Source: Catenovulum agarivorans YM01
GTDB taxonomy: Bacteria > Pseudomonadota > Gammaproteobacteria > Enterobacterales > Alteromonadaceae
NCBI RefSeq assembly: GCF_000281085.1
Contig: NZ_JH767539.1
Coordinates: forward strand, 1 to 35,673
Direction: 5' to 3'
Length of the DNA stretch: 35,673 nucleotides
Shown piece by piece: positions 8,418 through 15,775 of the stretch. Every line of letters starts with the position of its first letter. Positions within the stretch are counted from its first letter, which is position 1. Position numbers and translations under genes: made by a program. The notes beneath the pieces were generated by a model. It was not told the origin of the DNA, did no database searches, and saw nothing but the letters and a program-made list of their open reading frames with translations.

Positions 8418-9029
8418 TTAATAATAAGCCTTAGAACTCCAAGCTCGACCAATTTGTTGATACGGCACAGAGCCTTGATAACCACCAGGCACATACGAAT
8501 ATTTTAAGGCTTGGGTTGCGCCCTCTTTCGAGGTGCAATAACCAAATACAGTTAAATTTTTAACCACTTTGAAGTTTGCTTTATCATTGTGATCAAAACC
8601 CATTTGCGCTTGTTCAACTGCAGTTAACACTTGTAATTGCTGCGCCGAAGAACACTTGGCAAAGCTGAGTTTGTATTGCTGTAAACTCACCTGCTCTACT
8701 TTATCCACTATTGCCACTGCCGCTTGTTTTTCGTAATTGCCGTGTGTAGCCACTAATTGGTGGTCAATAAATCCGTGGCAGTCAACGTCTGCAGCACCTA
8801 CTGTATCTGTCGTAGGAATAATCTGCTTAACTATGCCGCGCAAAACCATCATCTGTGCTTGAGAAAATAATTTTCCTTTGGCCAAGTGACTATTTTTGTT
8901 GGCTGTGTACGCAAAGGCAGACTGTATAGCCCGCTCCCCGAGCATTTGGCTTGCGGCAGCTGTGCCAAGCACAGCGCCCAAACCTTTTAACAGCCGTCGT
9001 TTTTCAATTGAACTGACTGTTTCGCTCAT
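8418..9029 (-). CDS. Gluconate 2-dehydrogenase subunit 3-like Tat hitch-hiker subunit
   Basis: 203 residues. The N-terminus reads EKRRLLKGLGAVLGTAAAS, a twin-arginine signal (RRxLLK plus a mild hydrophobic stretch). The mature part resembles the gluconate 2-dehydrogenase subunit 3 family (the gamma subunit of FAD-GMC sugar dehydrogenases): an FSQAQMMVLRGIVKQIIPTT segment, DxxxDVDCHGFIDHQL, and a tail with GYxxS and PGGYQGSVPY motifs. Its known job is to fold with and carry the signal-less catalytic subunit through the Tat pore. Its start overlaps the MFS stop by 4 bases, and the GMC gene follows 72 bases later, as expected for the pair. Confidence 0.85.
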   Translation of the reverse strand: MSETVSSIEKRRLLKGLGAVLGTAAASQMLGERAIQSAFAYTANKNSHLAKGKLFSQAQMMVLRGIVKQIIPTTDTVGAADVDCHGFIDHQLVATHGNYEKQAAVAIVDKVEQVSLQQYKLSFAKCSSAQQLQVLTAVEQAQMGFDHNDKANFKVVKNLTVFGYCTSKEGATQALKYSYVPGGYQGSVPYQQIGRAWSSKAYY

Positions 9030-10270
9030 AAAACCTCTCCAGCAGGGTTTGCTGTTGTTTGTGGTTGGTTATTGTTTTGCTGCTTTTTCATGCAGATGTA
9101 TAAAGCCGCAAACGCCACAATTAAGACAATTGGAAATATAGTTAAATTTGATAAGGTGACTTGTCCAGCAACTAACTCAGCTTCAACTCCAGTCAAATTT
9201 TGTGCTTCAGCAGCTGCACGCGCTGAATCAATCCAACTGCCAATAATCGGACTCCAAATACCAACACCTGTCATTCCAACACCACCTATTATCGACATAC
9301 CCAATGCACCGGTTTTAGGTTGATACTCTGCGATAAAACCTATCATTGTTGGCCAAAAGTAAGTGACGCCTAAAGCGAATAAAATAGCCGCGATATACAC
9401 CATACCGCCAGTTGCTATACTCATTGCGTATATACCGACAGCTGAAACCACAGCGGACATCAACAAAATTCCGACCGGATTTAACGTATGTACCAAGGGT
9501 CCAGCAAAATAACGACCAACCGCCATCAAACCTGCACCAAGCGCTAATATCAACATTGGCGAAGCACCTGACGCACCTAAAATGCGATCTATCCATTGCT
9601 GCGTACCTAGCTCAGTTGTCGCGGTAAACACCATGCACAGGCACATAAAAATAAATAAAGGGGCAAACAGAGCTTTGATATTGGAAACAGTAGAACTTTC
9701 AATATGAACTGCTTCGGGAAATTTCTGCGTGAACATCATAAATCCGTAAATCACAGTTGGAATTAACATAACGGCAATTTGCAGCTCCCATCCTAATCCC
9801 ATATCAGTCATAAATTTAGAAACTAACGCACCAATTACAATGCCACCTGGGAACCATACGTGGAAACGATTTAGCATAGTGGTTTTATTTTTATGATAAA
9901 TATCAGCTATGAGTGGATTACAGCCGGCTTCCACTGCACCATTGGCAAATCCGACACAGAAGCTTGAAATAAGCAAAGTCCAAAAGCCATCTGCCATCAT
10001 AGTTAAAACTAACCCAACTAAATGACCTACAAAGGCAATTAAAACCAACTTACGTGCACCTATCCAGTTGTACAACAAACCGCCAAATACAGTGGCGACA
10101 GGAAAGCCCCACAGCGCCATTGCGGTTATCCACCCCAATTGTCTGTCGGACAAATCAAAACTCGCGCTTAATTGCCCTAGAATACCGGCGCGAATTGCAA
10201 AAGTCATTGCGGTCACTGTTAGTGCGATACAGCTCGCAATAAAGAGCCTATTGGCTTGTTGTGTATTCAT
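9026..10270 (-). CDS. MFS sugar-type transporter
   Basis: About 414 residues with around 12 hydrophobic segments, two six-helix halves and a Lys/Gln-rich cytoplasmic tail: a major facilitator superfamily permease. WITAMALWGFPVATVFGG and YNWIGARKLVL form the conserved loop 2-3 region (a G-x-R/K-x motif). The start is placed at ATG 10270 because GAGG lies about 10 bases before it; an ATG at 10291 would overlap the preceding gene. In this operon it probably imports the oxidised or cleaved sugar from the periplasm in symport with protons. It overlaps the next gene by ATGA. The substrate cannot be read from the sequence. Confidence 0.85.
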   Translation of the reverse strand: MNTQQANRLFIASCIALTVTAMTFAIRAGILGQLSASFDLSDRQLGWITAMALWGFPVATVFGGLLYNWIGARKLVLIAFVGHLVGLVLTMMADGFWTLLISSFCVGFANGAVEAGCNPLIADIYHKNKTTMLNRFHVWFPGGIVIGALVSKFMTDMGLGWELQIAVMLIPTVIYGFMMFTQKFPEAVHIESSTVSNIKALFAPLFIFMCLCMVFTATTELGTQQWIDRILGASGASPMLILALGAGLMAVGRYFAGPLVHTLNPVGILLMSAVVSAVGIYAMSIATGGMVYIAAILFALGVTYFWPTMIGFIAEYQPKTGALGMSIIGGVGMTGVGIWSPIIGSWIDSARAAAEAQNLTGVEAELVAGQVTLSNLTIFPIVLIVAFAALYICMKKQQNNNQPQTTANPAGEVL

Positions 10271-10280
10271 TTTTGTAGCC

Positions 10281-11333
10281 TCATAGTCCAAGTATTTTGT
10301 TATTAAATTCGCGATCTGCCGCTACGCCAGCAAAATCGTCAAACGCTTTATCAGTAGTGCGAATTAAATGGTTAGCAATAAAAGGCGCTCCTTCTTTTGC
10401 ACCTTGTTCAGGGTGTTTTAAACAACATTCCCACTCAAGCACAGCCCAACCTTGGTAACCATATTGAGTTAGCTTGCTGAAAATGCCGCCAAAGTCGATT
10501 TGTCCGTCACCTAATGAGCGAAAACGCCCTGGTCTGTCTTGCCAACCTTGATAACCACCATAAACACCGGCTTTACCATTTGGTAAAAATTCTGCGTCTT
10601 TCACATGGAAAGCTTTAATGCGCTCATGGTAAAAATCAATAAACTGTAAGTAGTCTAGTTGCTGTAATACGAAGTGACTTGGATCGTACAAAATATTCGC
10701 ACGCGCATGATTGTTAGTTGCTTCTAAGAAACGCTCGAAAGTTACACCATCGTGTAAATCTTCACCCGGGTGCAACTCGTAACAAACGTCCACGCCATTT
10801 TCATCAAAGCTATTTAAAATTGGTAACCAACGCTCAGCTAAAGCTTCAAAACCTTGCTCTACTAAACCAGCTGGACGCTGCGGCCAAGGGTAAACCGTAT
10901 GCCATAAAAACGAGCCAGAAAAACTCGCATGCGCAGTTAACCCTAGTTTATTACTGGCAACAGCTGCGTATTGCATTTGTTGAATTGCCCATTCAGTACG
11001 AGCAGCAGGATTACCTTTAACTTCGTCCGGTGCAAAACCGTCAAACATAGCGTCATAAGCTGGATGCACAGCAACCAACTGACCTTGCAAATGAGTTGAT
11101 AATTCACTAATAGCTAAACCTTGTTCAGCGGCAATGCCTTTAATTTGGTCGCAATAATCTTGGCTTTCGGCAGCCAATTCCAAATTAAATAAACGCTTGT
11201 CCCAAGTTGGAATTTGTACTGCTTTGTAGCCCATGCCTGCTACCCATTTACAGATACTTTCAAACGAATTAAATGGCGCTTCGTTACCGGCGAATTGTGC
11301 CAAAAATATACCTGGGCCTTTAATTTGACTCAT
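10281..11333 (-). CDS. Cytoplasmic sugar isomerase/epimerase-like TIM barrel
   Basis: 350 residues with no signal peptide. This is the xylose-isomerase-like TIM barrel family. The metal ligand set is visible as E186 (CYELHPGED), D217 (LYDPSH), H243 (AFHVKD) and E300 (AVLEWE). Members act on inosose-type and 3-keto sugars as isomerases, dehydratases or lyases using a divalent metal. It is the second gene of the operon, 16 bases after the oxidoreductase and 10 before the transporter, so it should act on the imported product. It differs clearly from the lipoprotein member at the operon's end, so the two are not a recent duplication. Confidence 0.88.
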   Translation of the reverse strand: MSQIKGPGIFLAQFAGNEAPFNSFESICKWVAGMGYKAVQIPTWDKRLFNLELAAESQDYCDQIKGIAAEQGLAISELSTHLQGQLVAVHPAYDAMFDGFAPDEVKGNPAARTEWAIQQMQYAAVASNKLGLTAHASFSGSFLWHTVYPWPQRPAGLVEQGFEALAERWLPILNSFDENGVDVCYELHPGEDLHDGVTFERFLEATNNHARANILYDPSHFVLQQLDYLQFIDFYHERIKAFHVKDAEFLPNGKAGVYGGYQGWQDRPGRFRSLGDGQIDFGGIFSKLTQYGYQGWAVLEWECCLKHPEQGAKEGAPFIANHLIRTTDKAFDDFAGVAADREFNNKILGL

Positions 11334-11349
11334 TGTGATTTGCTCCCAA

Positions 11350-12525
11350 TTAAATTGTTATATTCTGAGGTTCAATGACAAAGGTGTGCCATTTAGTTTC
11401 TGCTTGGCTTGAAACCACGGCGTTTTCAATAAAGGCCATACCACGGACAGCTTCTTTAATACCTGGTACATCCTGCTCTGCTGCCGTTGGTTGAACGCCA
11501 GCTGCTTTTGCTCTAACTTGCCCAGCAAAATTGCGGTAAATATTGGCAAAAGCTTCGATATAACCTTCTGGATGACCTGCTGGTACACGTAGGTTTGCGT
11601 TGGCAATGTCGGATAAAGGCCCTACACCAGAGCGAACAACTTGAGTTGCTTGGTCGTTGTATTTAACGATTAAAGTATTGGGTTCTTGTTGCGACCATTC
11701 CAGCGCGGCTTTAGTACCATAGGCACGAATGCGCAGGTTGTTTTCTTCACCTACAGAGATTTGGCTTGCCATTAACACACCACGGCTGCCCGATCTAAAT
11801 TTCAGTAATACAGTGCCATCGTCATCTAATTTTCGCCCATCAACCACACTACCTAAATCTGCACATATTTGAGATATTTCATCACCACACACATATTCAG
11901 CTAAATTGGCGGCATGCACGCCGATATCACCCATACAACAACTTATGCCAGCTTGTTTTGGATCTAACCGCCAGCTTGCTTGTTTGTTATCTTCACCCGG
12001 AGCTTGAGCCAACCAGCCTTGCGGATATTCAACAACAACTTTGGTGATTTCACCTAAATCACCATTGGCTATACGTTGGCGAGCTTCTTTAACCAGTGGG
12101 TAGCCTGTATAGGTATGGGTTAAACCGTATAAAACATCATATTTGGCAAGCAAAGATTGTAGCTCTAGCGTTTCCGCTAAATTGAATGTGGCCGGCTTGT
12201 CTGACATAACGTGAAAACAGTATTCGAACGCCATCTTGGCAACCGGAAAGTGCATATGATTAGGCGTAACTATGGCAACAAATTGCATGCGCTGCTCTGC
12301 AGGTAACTGGGCTTCTTGCTCAAACATTTGTTGATATGAGGCGTAACAACGAGTCGGCTCTAAATACAAAGCTTTGCCAGACTCAACACTGCGTTGTTCG
12401 TTACTGCTAAAAGCACCACAAACCAGTTCTATTTCGCCATCTAAATTGGCTGCCATTCGATGCACAGCACCAATAAATGCCCCTTGGCCGCCGCCAACCA
12501 TTCCCATTCTTACTTTTCCACTCAT
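11350..12525 (-). CDS. Gfo/Idh/MocA family NAD(P)-dependent sugar oxidoreductase
   Basis: 391 residues. The N-terminal Rossmann fold begins MGMVGGGQGAFIGAVHR. The usual EKP motif is DKP (K110), followed by the C-terminal catalytic D200 and H204 in MGDIGVHAANLAEY. The family oxidises or reduces sugar hydroxyl/keto groups with NAD(P). LgdA of the levoglucosan pathway is a relevant relative, as are 3-ketohexose reductases. It is the first gene of the operon, preceded by GGAGAGG and by a 208-base promoter region shared with the divergent AraC regulator. A likely role is reducing a 3-keto intermediate in the cytoplasm. Direction and substrate are inferred. Confidence 0.9.
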   Translation of the reverse strand: MSGKVRMGMVGGGQGAFIGAVHRMAANLDGEIELVCGAFSSNEQRSVESGKALYLEPTRCYASYQQMFEQEAQLPAEQRMQFVAIVTPNHMHFPVAKMAFEYCFHVMSDKPATFNLAETLELQSLLAKYDVLYGLTHTYTGYPLVKEARQRIANGDLGEITKVVVEYPQGWLAQAPGEDNKQASWRLDPKQAGISCCMGDIGVHAANLAEYVCGDEISQICADLGSVVDGRKLDDDGTVLLKFRSGSRGVLMASQISVGEENNLRIRAYGTKAALEWSQQEPNTLIVKYNDQATQVVRSGVGPLSDIANANLRVPAGHPEGYIEAFANIYRNFAGQVRAKAAGVQPTAAEQDVPGIKEAVRGMAFIENAVVSSQAETKWHTFVIEPQNITI

Positions 12526-12587
12526 ACAAGCCTCTCCAAGTTAACTTTATGTTAAACATGTTAGAGCAGGTTAAATAAATTGAGTTA

Positions 12588-12620
12588 GAATAAATTCGGT
12601 TTATACTAGGACAAATTCGG
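12588..12620 (-). promoter_or_regulatory. 21-bp-spaced direct repeats, candidate AraC-family operator
   Basis: Two copies of AAATTCGG (12592-12599 and 12613-12620), extending to GAATAAATTCGG and GGACAAATTCGG, are exactly 21 bases apart, two helical turns. AraC-family dimers typically bind such direct repeats. The site is in the divergent region between the regulator and the six-gene operon, about 65-95 bases upstream of the operon's first ATG. No convincing sigma-70 promoter was pinned down beside it. Confidence 0.5.
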
Positions 12621-12733
12621 CGTGACTTTTTTGGTTATTGACAGCAGCAAGCTAAATTTATCACTGCTAGCCTAATACTTTAAACAGCCACTGATGCCCA
12701 ATAGAATACGGCTTTGAGATTTTTTGTAACATT

Positions 12734-13483
12734 ATGAGTTCAACAGATAAACTAAATCAATTACACACTTTTCTACAACAAAGCAGCCTAATGCAATTGG
12801 TTAATATGTTTGACCTAATGCCGGATATGTTGTTTTGGATTAAAAACACTAACAGCGAAATTATTTATGCCAACAGCGCGTTCCAACAACACATAGGCGT
12901 TAATAGTTTAGAACATGCAATTGGCTTAACTGACTACGATTTTGCACCAGCTCACTTAGCACGCCAATATGTAGTAGATGATCAAAGAGTGATGGCAGGT
13001 CAAGCAGTTGATAATCGCTTAGAAATGAACATATTGAAAAACGGTGAGCTAAGATGGTTTACCACGTCCAAACGCATATTACTCGATAGTAATGACCAAC
13101 TTATTGGTACTTATGGGGTATCTCGCCACCTTGAAAAAACCTCACTTGCGTTAACCGGCATGCAAGCATTAAAAATACCTGTGGAATTTATTCGCGCAAA
13201 CTATATGCACGACATTTGTATTGTTGAACTTGCTGAGTTATCGCACTTGTCTATTAGCGCATTAGAAAGACGTTTCAAGAAGTTTTTACACAAAACGCCA
13301 AAACAGTTTATTAATGAAGTAAGGTTAGAAAATGCCAGGCGGCTATTAGTAGAAACCACCTTGCCAATTGCGATAATTGCTGGCGAGTGCGGCTTTCCAG
13401 ACCCGAGTTATTTCACGCGGCAATTTACTAAATTGTTTGATGAAAAGCCGTCTGATTTTAGGTTATCTTTTAATCCTAGCTAA
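12734..13483 (+). CDS. PAS-AraC family transcription regulator
   Basis: 249 residues. Residues about 15-130 form a PAS domain (FDLMPDMLFWIKN, the DYDF segment, then an RWFTTSKRILLD strand and a GTYGVSRH end strand). Residues about 155-249 are an AraC/XylS DNA-binding domain with two helix-turn-helix units (LSISALERRFKKFL and ECGFPDPSYFTRQFTKLF). It is transcribed divergently from the sugar-oxidation operon and is the obvious regulator. The PAS domain replaces the usual cupin arabinose-binding domain, so the signal may be a small molecule or redox state and not the sugar itself. Paired 21-bp repeats in the shared promoter region are candidate binding sites. Confidence 0.9.
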   Translation: MSSTDKLNQLHTFLQQSSLMQLVNMFDLMPDMLFWIKNTNSEIIYANSAFQQHIGVNSLEHAIGLTDYDFAPAHLARQYVVDDQRVMAGQAVDNRLEMNILKNGELRWFTTSKRILLDSNDQLIGTYGVSRHLEKTSLALTGMQALKIPVEFIRANYMHDICIVELAELSHLSISALERRFKKFLHKTPKQFINEVRLENARRLLVETTLPIAIIAGECGFPDPSYFTRQFTKLFDEKPSDFRLSFNPS

Positions 13484-13499
13484 CCTAAACTCTGGGTAA

Positions 13500-14006
13500 C
13501 TAAGCTGGTGTTTGTGTGGGTGAATAATATATACGTAGTATGGTCGAAATATTGATACCAATAACCATAGTTTCTAACATCACCCCACCAATAGAACCAA
13601 CAACAAAGTTGTTGACTAACCAACAAATTGAACCAACCAACAAGGTTAGGCGCATTTTAATGCCAGTTAAACAAAATAGGCCAAAAGTTCCACAGCACGC
13701 GCCCATAACAGCTAACCAGTCATACCAATGCTCCGCCCACATGGTGTTTAAACTAACCAAGCTGACGATAAAAAATATCGCAACATAAATTGAGCTAGTT
13801 TTCATCGACAATGCTGTTCTAAAAACACTCAAAGCGCTTGCTAAAGCTGAAGACATAGCGTTCATTAATAGGAAATGCAGCGTATGATTTAAATTTAAAA
13901 TAAGCATGATTATCTTAAATTTTTTGTCGTCTTTTTGCGAAAAACAAACAACACCAAGAATAAAACTAATTATGCCGAACAATTGGGGGATAAACGACTC
14001 GCCCAT
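13500..14006 (-). CDS. YgjV-family inner membrane protein
   Basis: About 169 residues from the preferred start, with around five hydrophobic segments. The order of features, including a charged QKDDKKFK loop, an NHTLHFLLM helix, and a C-terminal segment with CWLVNNFVVGSIGG, matches E. coli YgjV, whose function is unknown. ATG 14006 (MGESFIPQLFG) aligns with the YgjV start; an ATG at 14093 would add a polar extension with no family support. It converges on the AraC gene with only 16 bases between. Confidence 0.7.
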   Translation of the reverse strand: MGESFIPQLFGIISFILGVVCFSQKDDKKFKIIMLILNLNHTLHFLLMNAMSSALASALSVFRTALSMKTSSIYVAIFFIVSLVSLNTMWAEHWYDWLAVMGACCGTFGLFCLTGIKMRLTLLVGSICWLVNNFVVGSIGGVMLETMVIGINISTILRIYYSPTQTPA

Positions 14007-14118
14007 TTCTTTTATTGACCTTGTAAAAACAGCTACCGATTTAGCGCGAATTATCCCATTGGTAAAGGGGATTGTCCATCGGTAGCAGGGCAATAAATAA
14101 ATAATTTTTAATGTAAAA

Positions 14119-14913
14119 TCAATGCTTTATTTGTTGCAATTCTGTAGCTATCAACTGCATACTATCTTGGTTAACTTTTATCAGTCCACGCTTTGGTCTA
14201 TCTAAATCTATGATGATAAAGACAATCATGGTTATTAAGAACATCACCATAGTTGTTGGAATAATGATCCGTTTGCTCGCCAACCCACTCGAATACCCTA
14301 AAATACAAAAAGCACTGACAAAAACTGTAAACAGCAAGTAAATAACAACTTCAGGCACGTGCATCATCAAAAGCGCATTTCGCTTGTTATAGGTTTCAAA
14401 AACCAATTGCAATTGTTTAGTAATGACCGACATATCTAAATTATTTTGCTGAGCAATTTGAGCAACACTGAGCCACATAGCCTGCTGAATTACTTTGACT
14501 TTGGCTTGATAAGCCGCCCGCTCGTCAAAACGTGTGATATCAATTTGTCCAAGTTCAAGGCGCTGCTCGACATATTTGTGGATCATAGGTAAAAGTTGTT
14601 GTTGATGCTGTTCAGGCAAAAGCTGAACTTGTAAAACCAAATTTTGTACCTCGTTTGTTTCAGCAATCATAGCTTGGTTACGCTGGTCGTATCTTTGCAT
14701 CGACATGCTAAATGTAAAGCCAAGCAGTAATGCCAGCAAACCCAAAGTACTGGTTTGCACTGCATTGGTTAAAGCCTTGATATCACCATCATCGTCGTTT
14801 TTATACTTTTGCCCTAACCAATAGCCACACTGGTTAAACACCACTAATAAACTAAATAGCACTAAAACGATTGAAATACTGGATAAGCTATACAAAAAAT
14901 GTTCTCCCAACAT
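14119..14913 (-). CDS. DUF4239-like membrane protein
   Basis: About 264 residues. One N-terminal membrane helix (FLYSLSSISIVLVLFSLLVV) is followed by a second (TSTLGLLALLLGFTFSM), a long polar helical region (about 85-195) and two C-terminal membrane helices before RPKRGLIKVNQDSM. This is the layout of bestrophin-like/DUF4239 proteins, which lack a defined function. ATG 14913 is chosen because GGAG lies 7 bases before it; the longer frame from 14955 has no such site. It is probably co-transcribed with the YgjV-like gene downstream. Confidence 0.75.
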   Translation of the reverse strand: MLGEHFLYSLSSISIVLVLFSLLVVFNQCGYWLGQKYKNDDDGDIKALTNAVQTSTLGLLALLLGFTFSMSMQRYDQRNQAMIAETNEVQNLVLQVQLLPEQHQQQLLPMIHKYVEQRLELGQIDITRFDERAAYQAKVKVIQQAMWLSVAQIAQQNNLDMSVITKQLQLVFETYNKRNALLMMHVPEVVIYLLFTVFVSAFCILGYSSGLASKRIIIPTTMVMFLITMIVFIIIDLDRPKRGLIKVNQDSMQLIATELQQIKH

Positions 14914-15067
14914 AAAGACTCCACTCAATTTATGTTTTACTTGTATACAACACAAGTAAAAACTGCTGGGTTAATAATTGTTGTTAATAGTATAGGCAAA
15001 TTCCTTGTATTTTAACTACATGCAACTAGAGTTAATCATGACAGAAAAATTTAGCTAGGAATAATAA

Positions 15068-15763
15068 ATGGAAGTTGTTAATTTTAGAGTTGGCCATCGA
15101 ATTGTATCTTTTAACATTCTGGATATTCTTCTAACCGAAAAATTTGCTAACGATCAGACTCCGGTGCCAACCAAAGATATTTCGTTTTTGGGTGTCAAAA
15201 ACTTTATGAATAATGCAACGCCTATTTATGATTTAGGTGCAGCGCTCAACGGTGAAACCACCCAAGTTCATAATAAAGCCCAACTTAAATTTATTAATCA
15301 AGCAGAAGAAATTTTGCAAAATGACAACCTCTCAGACAGTGCCAAACTGCATAAATGTGAGCAAGAATTAAGTCAAATTCAAAGTTATAACCATGAAGTC
15401 AGCGAAGTGCTAAATCAGGTTATTAATAACTTGCTGCAAAAGAAAAAATTCGACCCTACCCGATTGAATCAACAGTTAGTTATGGTAGAAGAACTGATTA
15501 TCTCTAGCCATAAACCTGTTACCGTGTATACAACCACTAATGGCCGTTATGCCAATGCTGGCTTTGTAGTTGACAAAGTTGAAGATTCAATGCATATAGA
15601 TGCACAAAATATAAGAAAACTAAACGACTTAGAATTCCATACAGGCAATATAGATAAGCGTGTGCGAAATATGCTAAAAGGTTTAATTTCCAACGAAAAA
15701 ACGGCTAGTTTGCTACTCGACCCCGCAGCCTTCTATCAAGAGATAGCTTACGCGCCAACATAA
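15068..15763 (+). CDS. CheW-like protein with an internal helical insertion
   Basis: 231 residues. Residues 1-62 read like the first half of a CheW domain (FRVGHRIVSFNILDIL, TPVP, FLGVKNFMNNATPIYDLGAAL). Residues about 148-218 read like the second half (PVTVYTTTNGRYANAGFVVDKVED, then KGLI and LLLDPAAFY). Between them lies an ~85-residue alpha-helical block that normal CheW proteins lack. CheW domains link receptors to a CheA kinase, but no che gene is near. It is the first gene of an operon with a coiled-coil/Sel1 protein and a PilZ-like protein, so it probably serves as a scaffold in an envelope or c-di-GMP circuit. AGGA precedes the ATG by 7 bases. The CheW reading is by eye, without a profile score. 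Confidence 0.6.
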   Translation: MEVVNFRVGHRIVSFNILDILLTEKFANDQTPVPTKDISFLGVKNFMNNATPIYDLGAALNGETTQVHNKAQLKFINQAEEILQNDNLSDSAKLHKCEQELSQIQSYNHEVSEVLNQVINNLLQKKKFDPTRLNQQLVMVEELIISSHKPVTVYTTTNGRYANAGFVVDKVEDSMHIDAQNIRKLNDLEFHTGNIDKRVRNMLKGLISNEKTASLLLDPAAFYQEIAYAPT

Positions 15764-15775
15764 TAAAACATTGCA

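Noticed and set aside
9315-9627. Open frames on both strands inside the MFS transporter gene
   Set aside because: They are shadow frames with Cys/Arg/Tyr-rich, non-protein-like composition, while the transporter frame is fully coherent.
15038-15058. A six-codon ATG frame (MTEKFS) just before the CheW-like gene, as a possible leader peptide
   Set aside because: It is too short, has no ribosome site of its own and no regulatory codon pattern; its stop merely overlaps the AGGA of the real gene.
15260-15515. A CZB (chemoreceptor zinc-binding) domain in the insertion of the CheW-like protein
   Set aside because: A few His and one Cys are present, but the CxLGxW core and the His spacing of CZB are missing.
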